Shown here: positions 22,274 to 32,209 of the stretch, piece after piece
Layout of the letters: each line of letters begins with the position of its first letter
How positions within the stretch are numbered: the stretch's first letter is position 1
Assembly: GCA_018806915.1 (NCBI GenBank)
Contig: JAGKQI010000088.1
Span: forward strand, 186,001-250,000
Length of the DNA stretch: 64,000 bases
Direction: 5' to 3'
Origin: Phytophthora colocasiae
Taxonomy: Eukaryota; Oomycota; Peronosporomycetes; Peronosporales; Peronosporaceae
Translations under genes and position numbers: made by a program
Notes under the pieces: model-generated
What the model saw: the letters and a program-made list of their open reading frames with translations, nothing else
The model's database searches: none
What the model was told of the DNA's origin: nothing

Positions 22274-23075
22274 CACCTTTTGCCGGCCAAAGTGGGCTAA
22301 TCAGCATCCAATGTGGGCAGGATTAATTTTAGGCGGCTGACAGAAACCCAAAACAGCCCAAAACTGTTTTTTCACACAATCAAAGTGGGCTAATCATCAT
22401 TCAAAGCGGGCAAACTACTGGCCATAGGACATATCTTCCTTACGAATTGCTGCATGCACAAACTTCGAAGCGTGCAGCTCTACGTTCTGCACCATGCGCT
22501 GAGTGATTCGCGGCATGCAAGTGTTGGTAGCTCGCTCGAGAAGCCTCATGCGAGCTTCTGTCTTCGAAATTGGTGGACCAGTACACGTAATACTCTCGGT
22601 CAGTGGGTCGTTCATCTCTTCCCTCGCTGTAGCTAGGTAGGTTTTGATGTGCGCTTTAAGAGCGCTAAAGCAGTTTTCAATCGGGTTACACATGGGGCTG
22701 TATGGACCAAGTCGAAGCAAGACGAGTCGCTCCGCTGTGCTCCGTGGGAACCCATTATAATGGGCAACAGCACGCCAGTTGCCACCGGCGTGGTATGCTT
22801 TGAGGACGCGACGGCGTTCTTCAGGTGTGTGGGTCTTAGTGGCGGTTTGGGAAGGCATCTGGGTTGTGTAATGTCAGTTGCAGATTGACTTTGTGGTCTC
22901 CATTTCGGGCGCATGCGAAGTACTGTACATGTACGAATGATTGGCTGGTAGTTGCCCGCTTTGAATGATGATTAGCCCACTTTGATTGTGTGAAAAAACA
23001 GTTTTGGGCTGTTTTGGGTTTCTGTCAGCCGCCCACATTGGATGCTGATTAGCCCACTTTGGCCGGCAAAAGGTG
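22274..23075. mobile_element. Internally deleted Tc1/mariner element, 802 bp
   Basis: Perfect-looking inverted ends start CACCTTTTGCCGGCCAAAGT and continue over about 140 bases each side, including repeated AGTGGGCTAATCA words. TA dinucleotides flank at 22272-22273 and 23076-23077, the target of Tc1/mariner elements. The insertion site is the TA of the TAG stop codon of the neighbouring kinase gene. The inside holds a shortened transposase frame on the minus strand. The near identity of the ends suggests recent arrival. Confidence 0.92.
22415..22858 (-). pseudogene. Tc1-type transposase with catalytic core deleted
   Basis: A 147-residue frame from ATG 22858 begins with a helix-turn-helix-like segment (TPEERRRVLKAYHAGGNW, then GFPRSTAERLV). 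It passes directly into the C-terminal catalytic end (GPYSPMCNPIENCFSALKAHI). The two catalytic Asp motifs that normally lie between these parts are missing, yet the frame stays open. The deletion joined the parts in frame, so a DNA-binding but inactive product could be made. Such products can act as repressors of active copies, but that is only inference here. Confidence 0.75.
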
Positions 23076-24766
23076 TACATGTAGAATTCCTTCAGAATCT
23101 GCTGGAGCTTATACAATGCCTCGGCTGCAGTAGGACGCTTGTTCGGGTCTAATGACACGCAAGCGTTTCCAAGATCCACCATCGATTGAGGACCTGCTTC
23201 CGAAAAATGAACTCGAAGTCTACCAGCTGCAACCATCTGCAAGATTGCCGCACTTGGTAGTTTGTTCGCCTTAGCTGAGGAAGAAGATTCAGTGCTGCTG
23301 TTGCTCTTTGACAATGCGTACGGCATGACGTGTGAGTCCAGCTCCGATAACACCACACCAAACGAGAACATGTCTGCCTTGTCATCATACCGTTCGCCCA
23401 TCATCACCTCTGGTGCCATCCAGAAAGACGTTCCGATGCCTCCAGTCATCGTCGCGTCAATACGTTCCCGAGAAATGCCAAAGTCGGTAACCTTCGCGTC
23501 CAAAGCTTCGTCCAGTAGAATGTTTTTCGACTTCAAGTCACGATGGATCACGGGCGGTGCACATGAGTGCAAATACGTCAATGCGATCGAAACGTGTAGT
23601 GCGATCTTGACCTTAACGCGATCGAATCCAACTGGGTGGCCATCATTATCATACTCTGTCAGTAGAGCCTTCAGGTCGCCGCCAGCCATGTACTCGGACA
23701 CAACACAAATATCAATGAGCTGATCCCATGCCACACCAATGAACGAGACAATGCGAGGATGGTCCAAACTCGCCATTAACTTGACTTCAGACAGGAAAGC
23801 GTTCACTTGCGACATTGTCTTCTTGGTTTCGGGAAGCAGCATTTTCACTGCGACTGTTTTGCCATGGTAATTGCCGACGTAAACCTCTCCATATCCACCT
23901 CGGTTGATCAGCTTCACCACCTTCACTTTCTCCCGTGGGATGCGAGCACCAATGATGACGTCGTCGTCCCAGAGTTTTTCTGAACGAGGACGGTCAGAGT
24001 CCGAAATGGCAGTGACCGTCGTCTGGCGATGTGGTTTTGCAGGACTCGCCTGTGCCTCATATGCAGCTTCTCTGAGGTCGCTTGTGTGGCTAAAGTCCGG
24101 GGGAGTTTGGCCTTGGTTCCCCTTCCGGCTACGCTTTCGTCTCCTGTAAATGAGGACGCCCACTAGCAACAGAACGAATAAAACGCCGACGATGATTCCA
24201 GCAATAGCACCGCCACTTAACCCAGAACTGCTGTCACTTGTAGAAGAAGAACTCCCTGCAGTTGACGCTGAGCTGCTGCTACCAACTCCAGTTGCAGTGC
24301 TCGAATAATATTTTCTCCCCGAAGAGCACGTATGACTGGAGAGATCGTCCGCAGAGATCGATAAAGCCGCTGATCCAACTAAGGTACATGATGTATCGAG
24401 ATAGTACGTCAACTGTGCCGACCCGTTCGAGTACAGCGACGCAATGACGCTTTGTCCATCCGTTCCTGCGATTTCACAGTCCCCTGAAGCTTTAAATGCT
24501 GCTGATTCGACGTACGTAGAGCAATCCGTCCCGCTGTAAATGTCCACGAGCAAATAGTCGGTATCTCCGTAAAAGTCTTCTGTGTGCTCATAAATACTTG
24601 ACGGGCAGCTTGTGGTGGTGTAGTATGTGCCCCCAGCGATAGTAGCCGAAGTGCAGTCAGAGCTGGTACAAGTTGTACTGGTCGTTATGGTTAACGAAGT
24701 CGGCGAGTCGCAGGACGAGTCCGTGTATTTCTGAGGGCACTGACGATGTCTCCATCTTTCCTGTGC
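22874..24766 (-). CDS. Receptor-like TKL kinase 1, stop codon disrupted by transposon
   Basis: The order is a Cys/Ser/Thr-rich ectodomain of two modules (YTDSSC ..., IYSGTDC ...), a Ser-rich stalk, a transmembrane segment (AIAGIIVGVLFVLLLVGVLI) with an RRRKR stop-transfer run, and a kinase domain. Kinase motifs are RGGYGEVYVG, VAVKMLL, VIHRDLKSKN, DFGISRE and WMAPEVM. The layout and motifs fit oomycete tyrosine-kinase-like receptors. The frame is open up to a stop at 24767-24769 with no ATG in frame before the ectodomain and no visible signal peptide, so the 5' end is missing, in an exon I cannot place, or frame-shifted. At the 3' end the Tc1-type element entered the TAG stop, so the frame now runs 67 residues into transposon sequence to 22874. 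The original end would be KEFYM. Confidence 0.85.
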   Translation of the reverse strand, partial: AQERWRHRQCPQKYTDSSCDSPTSLTITTSTTCTSSDCTSATIAGGTYYTTTSCPSSIYEHTEDFYGDTDYLLVDIYSGTDCSTYVESAAFKASGDCEIAGTDGQSVIASLYSNGSAQLTYYLDTSCTLVGSAALSISADDLSSHTCSSGRKYYSSTATGVGSSSSASTAGSSSSTSDSSSGLSGGAIAGIIVGVLFVLLLVGVLIYRRRKRSRKGNQGQTPPDFSHTSDLREAAYEAQASPAKPHRQTTVTAISDSDRPRSEKLWDDDVIIGARIPREKVKVVKLINRGGYGEVYVGNYHGKTVAVKMLLPETKKTMSQVNAFLSEVKLMASLDHPRIVSFIGVAWDQLIDICVVSEYMAGGDLKALLTEYDNDGHPVGFDRVKVKIALHVSIALTYLHSCAPPVIHRDLKSKNILLDEALDAKVTDFGISRERIDATMTGGIGTSFWMAPEVMMGERYDDKADMFSFGVVLSELDSHVMPYALSKSNSSTESSSSAKANKLPSAAILQMVAAGRLRVHFSEAGPQSMVDLGNACVSLDPNKRPTAAEALYKLQQILKEFYMYTFCRPKWANQHPMWAADRNPKQPKTVFSHNQSGLIIIQSGQLPANHSYMYSTSHAPEMETTKSICN

Positions 24767-24918
24767 CTACCGAGTGAGGAGATAAACTCTCCCCAACTCT
24801 CTTCAAATATATGCATTTTTGCATGAGGTCTGGCTATGGTTCGCTTGTCAAGCTACCTGAGGTTCTTCCAGTTGCGGAAATACTTCAGACCCTCTCCATC
24901 CTCCATTTTTCATTGTCG

Positions 24919-27301
24919 CTATTCTCCTCGCACGAACGCTGTCATCCGTCCCAGATTCAGAAAGTATCCCTTCATCAGTTCCAGCATGTTGCGTGCGGCG
25001 TTGACGTCCCGGTTCCAGAAATTGGCCTCGCATCGACTGTTTTCACAGCGCAAGACGTTCCGATTGCTCTTCAGGACGATCTTGAAGTCCTTGAGCTTTG
25101 GGTTCTTGAATCGCTCCATCTCCTTTTTCTCCTTGGCCTCTTTCTTCACCTTCTTCTTCAATTCCTTTTCCGACAACTTGACTGGTTTCTTGACGACCTT
25201 CTCCTTTCCTCCGTCCTTCTCTTGTCGGACTTTCGTAAACAAAGAGGTCTGGCTGAGAGGTTTGTGACAGCAAGAACAAAGCTTGCTAGTACGGAATTCG
25301 TCCATCGGGAGCACTGTAGCCCTCTTCTTCAACGCCTTGGCGAACCCCTTTACCGGTCCCGTGGCGTGACCCTTGATACCATCCCGGCGACTCCAGTCTC
25401 CGTATCCAATGCAAACCTGCGAACTCGGTTTCGGCACGATACGTTTGGCTAACGCATCCAACGCCTTCGCTTTCAATCGATCTCGAGTAAACCGCCATTT
25501 CAGAAATGGATTCTCAGTGTAAAAAGCCAGCAGGAACCGAAGATGCATCCAGAAAAACGAGAGCCCGTTCACGTACTGCTCGTAACTCGCGGACTTGAAT
25601 GACGGCATCGCATGAACGATACCCGCGTACCACGGCTCTCGTTTTTTCAAACTCTCGTTCCAGGCTCGAAAATGGTTCATCTTCGACATGTGCCGGTACT
25701 CACCAGTACTGATTTCGATGATCTTCTGGCCACGGCGATACTGACGATTGAGACGCTTTCTCTTTCTCTTCTTGCGTTCCTTCAGCCACTTACGTCGAAC
25801 ACGACGTCGAGGCAAGCGACCAACACTGACTGCAGTGCATAGCGTCCGCATTCCGGGATCAATGCCTATCATCACGTCTGGAGAGTAGCCAGCCGGCAGA
25901 CATTTGCGCGCTTTCTCAAACGGATCTCGACTGTCCATAAATGCTTTGTCACCTGATTCTTCAGGAAACTCGTTAACTCCTTTCGGGTGCGTGAGTAAAA
26001 TGCTGGCCCCGTAACCATTTGTAGTGACTTGGTCAGCGAAGTATCGACTAGCGTACGTCTTCTTAGCCTCGTGACCCATGGCGTCGAACTCTGCCCTCGT
26101 TACCGAGCAGTCAGGCACTCTCGTCTCGAACTGCGCCACGTTGAATATCTCTCTCAGCAGTCTGGAATGATTCTGTTGAAAAAAAAACTTAACAGCTAGT
26201 CCGCCTCGTGGCGCAAGAGGAATCGAATCCAACTTCCATCCGGTACGCTTGAAAATCCGTGCACAGATACCGTGGAGAGTTGACCCGTTGACCGTACGAT
26301 AACAAGGAGTACAGCCGCGTTCCCTTAGTTTTCGGGTGCTTTTTCGCAAACGTTTCCATCCAGGTCAACATATCGTAGAGTTTGTGGACAAAGTGTCCCA
26401 AGTGCTTGCGAATGTTCCAATCCCACGGCACTTCGACCAACCATTCACGCAGCTCACGTTCGATTGGATCTTCGGTGTCATCCCACGTATCCCAAACTTT
26501 TACCATCGTGGGCTTCTTGGGCTTCGATGACTTTTTTGGTTTGATCGACGTCGGCTCGACTCCTTCGGTTTTCTTTGGTTCTTTCGGCTGAGCAGGAGCC
26601 TCCTTCACTCGATAACAACTCTCGACAAGTCTTTTCGTGTCCTTCGCGTCCAGTTGAAGTTCGCCATTCTTCGCGTACCGAAAACGGATGTATTGGTACA
26701 GCCGTCGACGGAAATGAAGAGCGATCATGTTGTGGGAGTTCTCCATTAGCAGTCTTGCAACCTCTCCACGAATCTCACCGCTAAACTCTAGTGACGGTGG
26801 TTCATATGCTGGATTACTTGCACGCTTCTCCCAAAACAAACAAAATGTCTTGATCAGTTCTTCATCCTTCGGCTGCGCCTTGGCTTTCTTCCGTTGAGTA
26901 TCGTCATGACTGTTTTCTTCTTCCTCGTTTTTTCTAGTATCATGTACCGATTGCGACGCCTTGGTTTTCTGCTGCTTCCGCGGTTTAGTTGTTTTCTTTG
27001 ATTCTTGCATCTTACGATTTTCGTCTTCGGCTTCCTTCATTACACCCGCGCAGCATCGATTGAAGAATGTCTGGTCAAAACTGGACAGTGGTAGATTCTC
27101 TTTAAGACAACGCAGCACGTGGACGTTTGCGAGATGCCAGGCTTCCAGCTGACACTGTTTGAGCTCTTTCGCCGAGCGCTCAATTTCGTCTACAATCTGC
27201 TCATGTTTGCAGATGCGAGACAGCTTGCAGATCACGCTTCGCTGGACCCGATTCTTGAGGAACGCCTTCTCTTCGTCGGTCTTCTTGCGCTTGGGAGACA
27301 T
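24919..27301 (-). pseudogene. Fanzor (eukaryotic TnpB-like RNA-guided nuclease)
   Basis: Two frames make one gene of about 790 residues. ATG 27301 begins MSPKRKKTDEEKAF, and this frame contains the Fanzor-type N-terminal block (EAWHLANVHVLRCLKENL, then QTFFNRCC), Lys-rich linkers and a WED-like region. The catalytic half is in a second frame (24919-26349): RuvC-I with MIGIDPGMRTLCTAVS, an Arg/Lys-rich bridge (KERKKRKRKRLNRQ), a RuvC-II candidate region around IGYGDWSRR, a four-Cys zinc finger (CSCC ... CENSRCEANF) and RuvC-III Asp in WNRDVNAARNML. The frame changes near 26,200-26,350, by a frameshift or small intron. Fanzors are programmable DNA nucleases related to IS605/IS607 TnpB. It sits between two kinase genes on the same strand. 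The guide RNA, if any, would be expected to overlap the 3' end (24780-24960). Confidence 0.85.
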
Positions 27302-27541
27302 CCGGCAAAAGATGGAATGAAGAGGATTTCGATAGCTGCTCACAAAAATCCCATGCAACCAAACATCTTTTCCATTAAAGTTTTGTATGATCAAGTGCAA
27401 CAAATGTTATCGAATGAGCGAGCACTTTGTAACAGGATGAGGCTACATGTTGAAGAAGCGACGGCGGCTAATGGCTTATTGCTGGACGCAGATGCCAAGA
27501 TTGCTCGAAGGACGCCGAAGAAGGAATTACAAGGTAGCCGC

Positions 27542-27580
27542 AGCTGCTTCGAAAGCCTCTCGCAGGCTTTCGAAGCAGCT
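27542..27580. repeat. Perfect 17-bp hairpin upstream of Fanzor
   Basis: AGCTGCTTCGAAAGCCT at 27542-27558 is mirrored exactly at 27564-27580 with a five-base loop CTCGC. It lies about 240 bases 5' of the Fanzor start. A shorter hairpin (CACCAGGCA / TGCCTGGTG) lies near 27760-27780. Hairpins near the ends are common in IS605-type elements, but no element boundary is proven. The rest of 27302-27966 holds no gene I can support. Confidence 0.6.
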
Positions 27581-27966
27581 TGTAACAAACCGGTTCGCAA
27601 TTTGCGGTCCGTGTAGACATCCGTCGACTGCATCGTTGAAACCTCTGCAAATTCGCCTACAGAGTTTCTAGCAACTAAAAGAAACGTGCGGTTCGAACAG
27701 GAATTCGGGAATGAGCCGCACAATTGCACAGCGATGGACGAACGACATTGCAGATTGCCCACCAGGCAGATGCCTGGTGTTTGCAACACGCAGTTTTGCT
27801 TTCAAAGCGTTAGTGCAAATATCCATCCCAAGATCGATTTGCGATGAGGTTGTCCACCGCGAAACATGTTGAAAAATGTATGTACGTGCCCAATAGGTTC
27901 GGGGATTCCTAGATTGTTGATTAAACGTGACGATTATGTCCCGACAATTTGACACCAAACATTGCC

Positions 27967-29643
27967 TCACATTTCTCGCGCCAATATCGTCTGCAAGCGG
28001 TAAAGTGCTTCTGCTGCTGTTGGCCGTAGCTTCGGGTCAGTTGACACACAAGCGAGTCCCAACTGGACCAGCGACTCCGGTGCTGCCTGCGAGAATTGAA
28101 CGCGAAGTTTCCCGGCTGCTACCATTTGCAGAATGGCCGTATCCGTTAGACGTTGACCCGAGTGCGAGTTGTTCTTCGCCTGTGAGTACGGCAGTGTGTG
28201 TTGATCCAATTCGGACAACACAATTCCGAACGAAAACATGTCAGCCTTGTCGTCGTATCTCTCTCCCAGCATCACCTCTGGGGCCATCCACAACGAGGTG
28301 CCAACACCTGCCGTCATCGTAGCGTCAATCCGTTCCCGAGAGATCCCAAAGTCAGTGATTTTCGCGTCCATCGTCTCGGATAGCAGGATATTGCTTGACT
28401 TGAGGTCTCGGTGGATTACTGGGGGTGCACACGAGTGCAAGTAGGTCAAAGCATGAGCCACGTGCAGTGCTACCTTGACTTTATCGTGGTCGAAGCCGGC
28501 AGGCATCTGTTGCTCTTCGAACTTTGACAAAAGTGCTTTCAAGTCGATGACCATGTATTCCGTGACGACGCACAAGTCCGTGAGTGAGTCCCAGGCAACA
28601 CCAATGAATTCCACGATATGTGCATGGTCCAGAGTGGACATGAGCTTCACTTCACTAAGAAAGGCGTTGACTTGGGTAAGACTCTTCTTCCGTTCGGGTA
28701 GCAGCATTTTAATTGCCACCTGCTGACCGTTGTATGATCCAGCATAGACTTCTCCAAAACCACCACGGTTAATGAGCCATTCAGCAACAACTTTCTCTCT
28801 TGGAATCCTCGCAGCAATGATAGCTTCATCGTCCCAGAGTTTACTGGAAACTCCGTCGGAACTGGCGAGTGTCGTCGACGCTGTACCTGACTTCTGTGGT
28901 GTTACCTGTGCTCGGTAGAATTGGTCTGGGGATGCAACAGCTTGCTGAAAAGCTCCTGGAGACTGAACGTGCGGTTGCTCCTGCTTGTTCTTGTTACGAC
29001 GGCACCGCCACCACAAAATGCCTATGATCAAGAGCAAAAGGACGACACCAGCGGCAATTCCAATGATGACACCGATGCTCGTCCCCGAACTGCCACCACT
29101 TCCACTCCCGCTACCAGTGCCCCCACTTGTTCCACTATTGGCCTCGTCCGCTGCGTTAGTTTCACCGGTTCCGTCCGTTGTTGAACCGTCCGAATTGGAG
29201 TACAACTTGAAGCCCTGAAAGCACGAATGACTTGACAACAAGTCCGCACTGATGAGGTAGGAAGTAGAGGTGCTAACTGTGCACGAAGAGTCGACGAAAT
29301 TCTCAAATTGTGCTGAGCCGTTCGAGTAAACTGTGGTGATAACTCCTTGACCTGTAGTACCGATCACTTCACACTTGCCAGACGCAATGATCGCTACAGT
29401 TCCAGTGTACGTCGTGCAACTTGTATCACTGTACACGTCGATTAAGAGGTACTTCGTACTTCCGTACGTGTCTGCCGCGTAGGATTTGGCATTTGATGGA
29501 CACGCTGTGGTGTAGTAATAGTAGTCCGAGCCAATGTACGTCACTGTACAGTCAACACTTGTGCAACTGGAACTCTCCATCATGGACATGGAGACTGGTG
29601 CAGTACTACACGACGAGTCGGAGTAAATATTTTCCGCCTGCAT
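27967..29643 (-). CDS. Receptor-like TKL kinase 2
   Basis: From ATG 29643 the protein has about 558 residues. An ectodomain of two Cys modules (MQAENIYSDSSC..., LLIDVYSDTSC...) leads to a Gly/Ser stalk, a transmembrane span (IGVIIGIAAGVVLLLLIIGILWW) and an RRNK stop-transfer. The kinase follows with RGGFGEVYAG, VAIKMLL, VIHRDLKSSN, DFGISRE and WMAPEVML. All catalytic residues are present. The frame is open upstream to about 29787 without an ATG. A short hydrophobic frame beginning MRSPLLGTYTLSSFLLGI upstream could be a signal-peptide exon joined by a small intron; that is a guess. It is a tandem paralogue of its neighbours, same strand. Confidence 0.85.
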   Translation of the reverse strand: MQAENIYSDSSCSTAPVSMSMMESSSCTSVDCTVTYIGSDYYYYTTACPSNAKSYAADTYGSTKYLLIDVYSDTSCTTYTGTVAIIASGKCEVIGTTGQGVITTVYSNGSAQFENFVDSSCTVSTSTSYLISADLLSSHSCFQGFKLYSNSDGSTTDGTGETNAADEANSGTSGGTGSGSGSGGSSGTSIGVIIGIAAGVVLLLLIIGILWWRCRRNKNKQEQPHVQSPGAFQQAVASPDQFYRAQVTPQKSGTASTTLASSDGVSSKLWDDEAIIAARIPREKVVAEWLINRGGFGEVYAGSYNGQQVAIKMLLPERKKSLTQVNAFLSEVKLMSTLDHAHIVEFIGVAWDSLTDLCVVTEYMVIDLKALLSKFEEQQMPAGFDHDKVKVALHVAHALTYLHSCAPPVIHRDLKSSNILLSETMDAKITDFGISRERIDATMTAGVGTSLWMAPEVMLGERYDDKADMFSFGIVLSELDQHTLPYSQAKNNSHSGQRLTDTAILQMVAAGKLRVQFSQAAPESLVQLGLACVSTDPKLRPTAAEALYRLQTILAREM

Positions 29644-29787
29644 CGTTGGAACCGAGATGTACACCAAGATGCTGTCTCGTCGAGTTACAATCTGCAAATG
29701 CCCAGCAGGAAGGAACTTAGAGTATATGTACCCAACAAAGGCGAGCGCATCCAGGTCAGACACTTCACTGGACCCACGCGCGAGCAA

Positions 29788-30205
29788 GTTGAAACGGTCC
29801 GGATTTCACTTCAACGACGACTGTCTATTTTGTGCGCTCCAAACCTCGGCAAATGATTGTGTGATACAGTACACGTTGTATCACTATTCAGCTGTACAAT
29901 ACTTGGCCCCGATGCTTGAGAATTTAGTGCGGCATCTCGAACATCTCTTCCTTTTTCGACATGAGCGAAATGATTTCGGTGGTTAAACCATGACAGCATG
30001 CAGACTTGCCAGTGGCAAGTTGCCACGATAAGAACAAACTTGTCGAAAAAATAGCACAGCAAGAGCGATTGCAGTCTGCAATTTGCAGATCGTTGTGCTT
30101 TTCCACGACTTTTTGATGTCCGTCAGTACGAAAAGTGGTACAGATGTGGGCAAGTAACATGTCGAGAGATTATTTAATCGAAAACATGCACACCGAGATG
30201 CAGTT
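29788..30205. other. Intergenic, no gene recognised
   Basis: This is the spacer between two tandem kinase genes. It holds short frames only, no repeat of note, and it probably contains the 5' exon or promoter of kinase 2 and the 3' end of kinase 3. Confidence 0.5.
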
Positions 30206-31988
30206 TTACACCTCGTTCGCAAGAATCTTTTGCAGTTGGTAAAGCGCTTCGGCCGCCGTTGGGCGTTGCTTCGGGTCTGTGGAAACGCAGGCGAGTCCCA
30301 GCTCCACCATCGAGTTTGGTCCATTTCCAGAAAACTTGACCCGAAGTTTGCCCAGAGCCACCATTTGTAGAATTGCTGCGTCCGGGATCATTTGTCCAGA
30401 GGTTGACCTGGTACTCTTGGCGTGTGCATACGGCAGTGTGTGTTGATCGAGCTCGGACAAAACCACTCCGAATGAGAACATGTCGGCTTTGTCATCGTAC
30501 CGTTCGCCCAGCATCACTTCCGGTGCCATCCATAGCAAAGTACCGACTCCAGCTGTCATTGTTGCATCAATTCTCTCTCGAGAAATGCCGAAATCCGTGA
30601 TCTTAGCGTCCATCTCTTGGTTTAACAAAATGTTACTGGACTTGAGATCTCGATGGATAACTGGTGGAGCGCACGAGTGCAAATACGTGAGAGCATGGGC
30701 GACATGGAGTGCTACTTTGACTTTGTCGTGGTCGAAACCTACAGGCAGATGCTGCTGTTCAAATTTGGCCAACAAATTCTTGAGATCGATGGCCATGAAC
30801 TCCGAGACGACACACAAGTCAGCAAGCGAATCCCATGCAACACCAACAAACGTTACGATATGGGGGTGGTCCAGTACAGCCATCAACTTGACTTCCGAGA
30901 GAAACGCGTTTACCTGGTCGATACTCTTTTTACGGTCTGGCAACAACATTTTAATCGCGACTGCATGACCGTTGTAATTCCCAGCGTAAACTTCTCCAAA
31001 CCCCCCTTTGTTGACAAGATGGTCAACAAGAACCTTCTCTCTTGGGATTCGTGCTGCAATAATGACTTCATCATCCCATAGTTTACTCCTCATCGTTCCA
31101 CCTGAGCTCGAAAGAGTCTCCGTCTCCGTGGTGTGTTTCACTGAACTGGTTGGACGAAGTTCGTTCACGGTTGGAGTGATCATCTGCTGGAAAGCTACCG
31201 GACTTGGAATGTTCATCTCCACTTGATGCTCTCTGCTTCTCTTACGCCGTCGACAACAGCAAATAACAAGCAGCAGGAGTGCCACGCACCCAGCTGCAAC
31301 CCCGACGATTAACCCGACACTAACACCTGAAGAATCCGACGAGCCACTTCCACTTCCCGTAGTCGTACCACCCAAAGACGTGCTACCGATTCCTCCGTTG
31401 GGTTGTTGTGCTGTCCGAAGACGTACTACCAATCCCCCCGGTTATTGTTGTGCCGGTTGAAGTCGTACTACCTTCAGTTGTTGTGCTGCCTGGAGACGCA
31501 CTACTCGTGGAGGAGCTACTGACCCCGTTCGTAGCTGCTCCACCGGAGTTGGAGTAGTATTTACTCCCGCTGTAGCACGTGTGACTGGTGAGAAGGTCTT
31601 CCGAGATGTAAATTGTATCAATAATAGAGATTGAGCACGCTGCATCCACGTAGTACTGCAGTTTAGCCGACCCATTCGAAAACAAAGTGGCGATCACGGC
31701 ACCTCCATCACCAGACGTCTCACATTCTCCCGAAGCGAGGTAGGCGTCTTGAGTGTACGAGGTTTCACAGTCCGCTTCAAGATAAGCGGCCACCAAAAGG
31801 TATCCGGTGTCTCCAAACACGTCCGCAGCGCTGGAATACCCATCCGAAGGACAGGTTGTCGTGTAGTATGTTCCCGTATCAGTTATTGACGAGGTACAGG
31901 CTGAACTGCTACAACTCGAAGAAGCTGTGACTTCCACGAGTATCGGAGAGGAACAATACGCGTCCGAGAAAAGGTTGACGGACTGCAT
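30206..31988 (-). pseudogene. Receptor-like TKL kinase 3, frame break in the stalk
   Basis: The ectodomain frame from ATG 31988 (MQSVNLFSDAYC..., two Cys modules) ends at 31383 within a Thr/Ser/Gly stalk. The transmembrane (VGLIVGVAAGCVALLLLVICC) and kinase half is open in another frame from about 31432 to 30206. The kinase motifs are complete: KGGFGEVYAG, VAIKMLL, VIHRDLKSSN, DFGISRE, WMAPEVML. The frame change is inside a stretch of imperfect tandem repeats coding for GIGST/TTT, near a C run at 31434-31439, a typical slippage site. So it is a broken gene, a length-variable allele, or an assembly indel. No signal peptide is seen before the first Cys module. Confidence 0.8.
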
Positions 31989-32209
31989 CGGGTAAAATCG
32001 AGAATGAAAGTGGGAAATCTCTATGCGGGCGAGTGTGATATGCTCGCGAAAGCTTTGCGGATCGGCTCAGCAGTCCCACCGTCGCATCGCGAACCCTTCT
32101 TGACCCGATTCCTGTCCGATCCTTCACTTTAGGTGTACATGTAGTAGGTGTACATGTAAACGCTTTTCCAGTTTGTTGATAAAAAACTAATACCTGTTAA
32201 AACGTTGCA

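Noticed and set aside
27119..27616. A 165-codon + frame overlapping the Fanzor start
   Set aside because: It runs antisense over the conserved Fanzor N-terminus and continues into hairpin DNA; no domain.
32130..32162. Repeated GGTGTACATGTA words as a transposon footprint
   Set aside because: TACATGTA occurs at several unrelated places in the window and is self-symmetric, so chance is sufficient.
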